Source: Lachnospiraceae bacterium C7 (GTDB lineage: Bacteria > Bacillota > Clostridia > Lachnospirales > Lachnospiraceae). From it: a stretch of DNA of 34,537 bases. The stretch's first letter is position 1, and every line of letters starts with the position of its first letter. Where the stretch lies: the NCBI GenBank assembly GCA_900113385.1, contig FOPE01000031.1, positions 1-34,537 of the forward strand, given 5' to 3'. The translations under genes were made by a program, and so were the position numbers. The notes under the pieces were generated by a model. That model saw only the letters and a program-made list of their open reading frames with translations. It ran no database searches and was not told where the DNA came from. Below are positions 34,272 through 34,537 of this stretch, one piece after another.

Positions 34272-34537
34272 TTATGCAGCCAAGAGGCTGAGCCTGTATT
34301 GAACAGGACTCATCCATCCTAGTTTCTCTTTAATTCTTTGTTCATTGTAATACTTTATATATCGCTCGATTTCTGATTTTAATTCTTCATAACTGTAATA
34401 AACAACACCATAATAGATTTCTTGTTTTAGTAGCCCAAAGAAGTTTTCCATAACTGAGTTATCGTGGCAATTTCCTTTTCTGGACATGCTTTGGAAAATC
34501 CGTTCTTCTTTAAGTCGATGTGAATAAGCTTTCATTT
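34272..34537 (-). CDS. IS3-family transposase OrfB, C-terminal part (runs off the window)
   Basis: The visible 88 residues are the end of an integrase-like DDE transposase. SMSRKGNCHDNSVMENFFG carries the last catalytic glutamate (in MENFF), followed by LLKQEIYYG, a helix with EELKSEIERYIKYYNEQRI and the ending KLGWMSPVQYR, all typical of OrfB of IS3-family elements. The frame is open at position 34537, so the methionine near 34535 is internal. OrfB is normally made as a frameshift fusion with OrfA, which lies outside. Confidence 0.92.
   Translation of the reverse strand, partial: MKAYSHRLKEERIFQSMSRKGNCHDNSVMENFFGLLKQEIYYGVVYYSYEELKSEIERYIKYYNEQRIKEKLGWMSPVQYRLSLLAA

Larger units (their letters stand above)
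34217..34537. mobile_element. IS3-family insertion sequence, one end only, cut by the window edge
   Basis: The element begins at about 34217 with TGACCCCCAAAAGTTAGAC, typical of the terminal inverted repeat of IS150-group elements (a start at 34212, TGAGGTGAC, is also possible). The end of the transposase gene and an internal hairpin follow. The other end and the target duplication lie outside, so completeness cannot be judged. Confidence 0.85.

Overview
The window looks like chromosomal DNA of a low-GC Clostridia member, most likely a Lachnospiraceae. Grounds: uniformly AT-rich DNA, strong AGGAGG-type ribosome binding sites, sigma-A promoters with 16-18 base spacers, a SCIFF peptide with its radical SAM maturase next to a fused secDF, the order tig-clpP-clpX-lon-engB, minCDE, and several small families (DUF1653, DUF1934) typical of the group. 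No species is assigned. Almost everything reads on the minus strand; only four protein genes lie on the plus strand.

Layout. 1-287: a strong promoter and leader pointing left out of the window, probably of an rRNA operon. 288-1568: AT-rich glycosyltransferase. 1902-3143: glyA. 3466-7663: SCIFF locus (scfA peptide, scfB maturase) followed by secDF. 7774-10410: asnS and a trigger-factor/FKBP-like lipoprotein. 10605-11096 (+): small membrane-anchored protein of unknown function. 11159-13205: ispE, a GntR/FCD regulator and a DUF1934 protein, with a promoter and a perfect palindrome at the start site. 13421-14032 (+): soluble protein of unknown function behind a sigma-D-like promoter, followed by two hairpins with C-rich loops. 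14207-18122: zinc-type ABC importer with a coupled MATE exporter. 18177-24834: engB, lon, clpX, clpP and tig, a protein quality-control block with a structured leader before tig and strong intergenic hairpins. 25136-28353: DJ-1/PfpI protein, CYTH protein (+), DUF1653 protein and two genes of unknown function. 28355-31404: BglG/LicT-type antiterminator and a glucose-family PTS permease with an antiterminator/terminator leader. 31705-33669: minCDE. 34004-34083: tRNA-Leu(UAG). 34217-end: one end of an IS3-family element.

The genes are mostly housekeeping: protein folding, export and degradation (tig, clpPX, lon, PPIase lipoprotein, secDF), division-site placement (minCDE), translation (asnS, tRNA-Leu, engB, rRNA promoter), one-carbon and isoprenoid metabolism (glyA, ispE), and sugar and zinc uptake. 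The less ordinary material is mainly regulatory: the SCIFF locus with a seven-cysteine peptide and an internal hairpin, the tig leader, the GntR palindrome, the sigma-D-like gene with its 3' hairpins, and an AT-hook-like insert in MinC. No CRISPR array or prophage was seen. Promoters, operators, hairpins and start choices were read by eye and are predictions.
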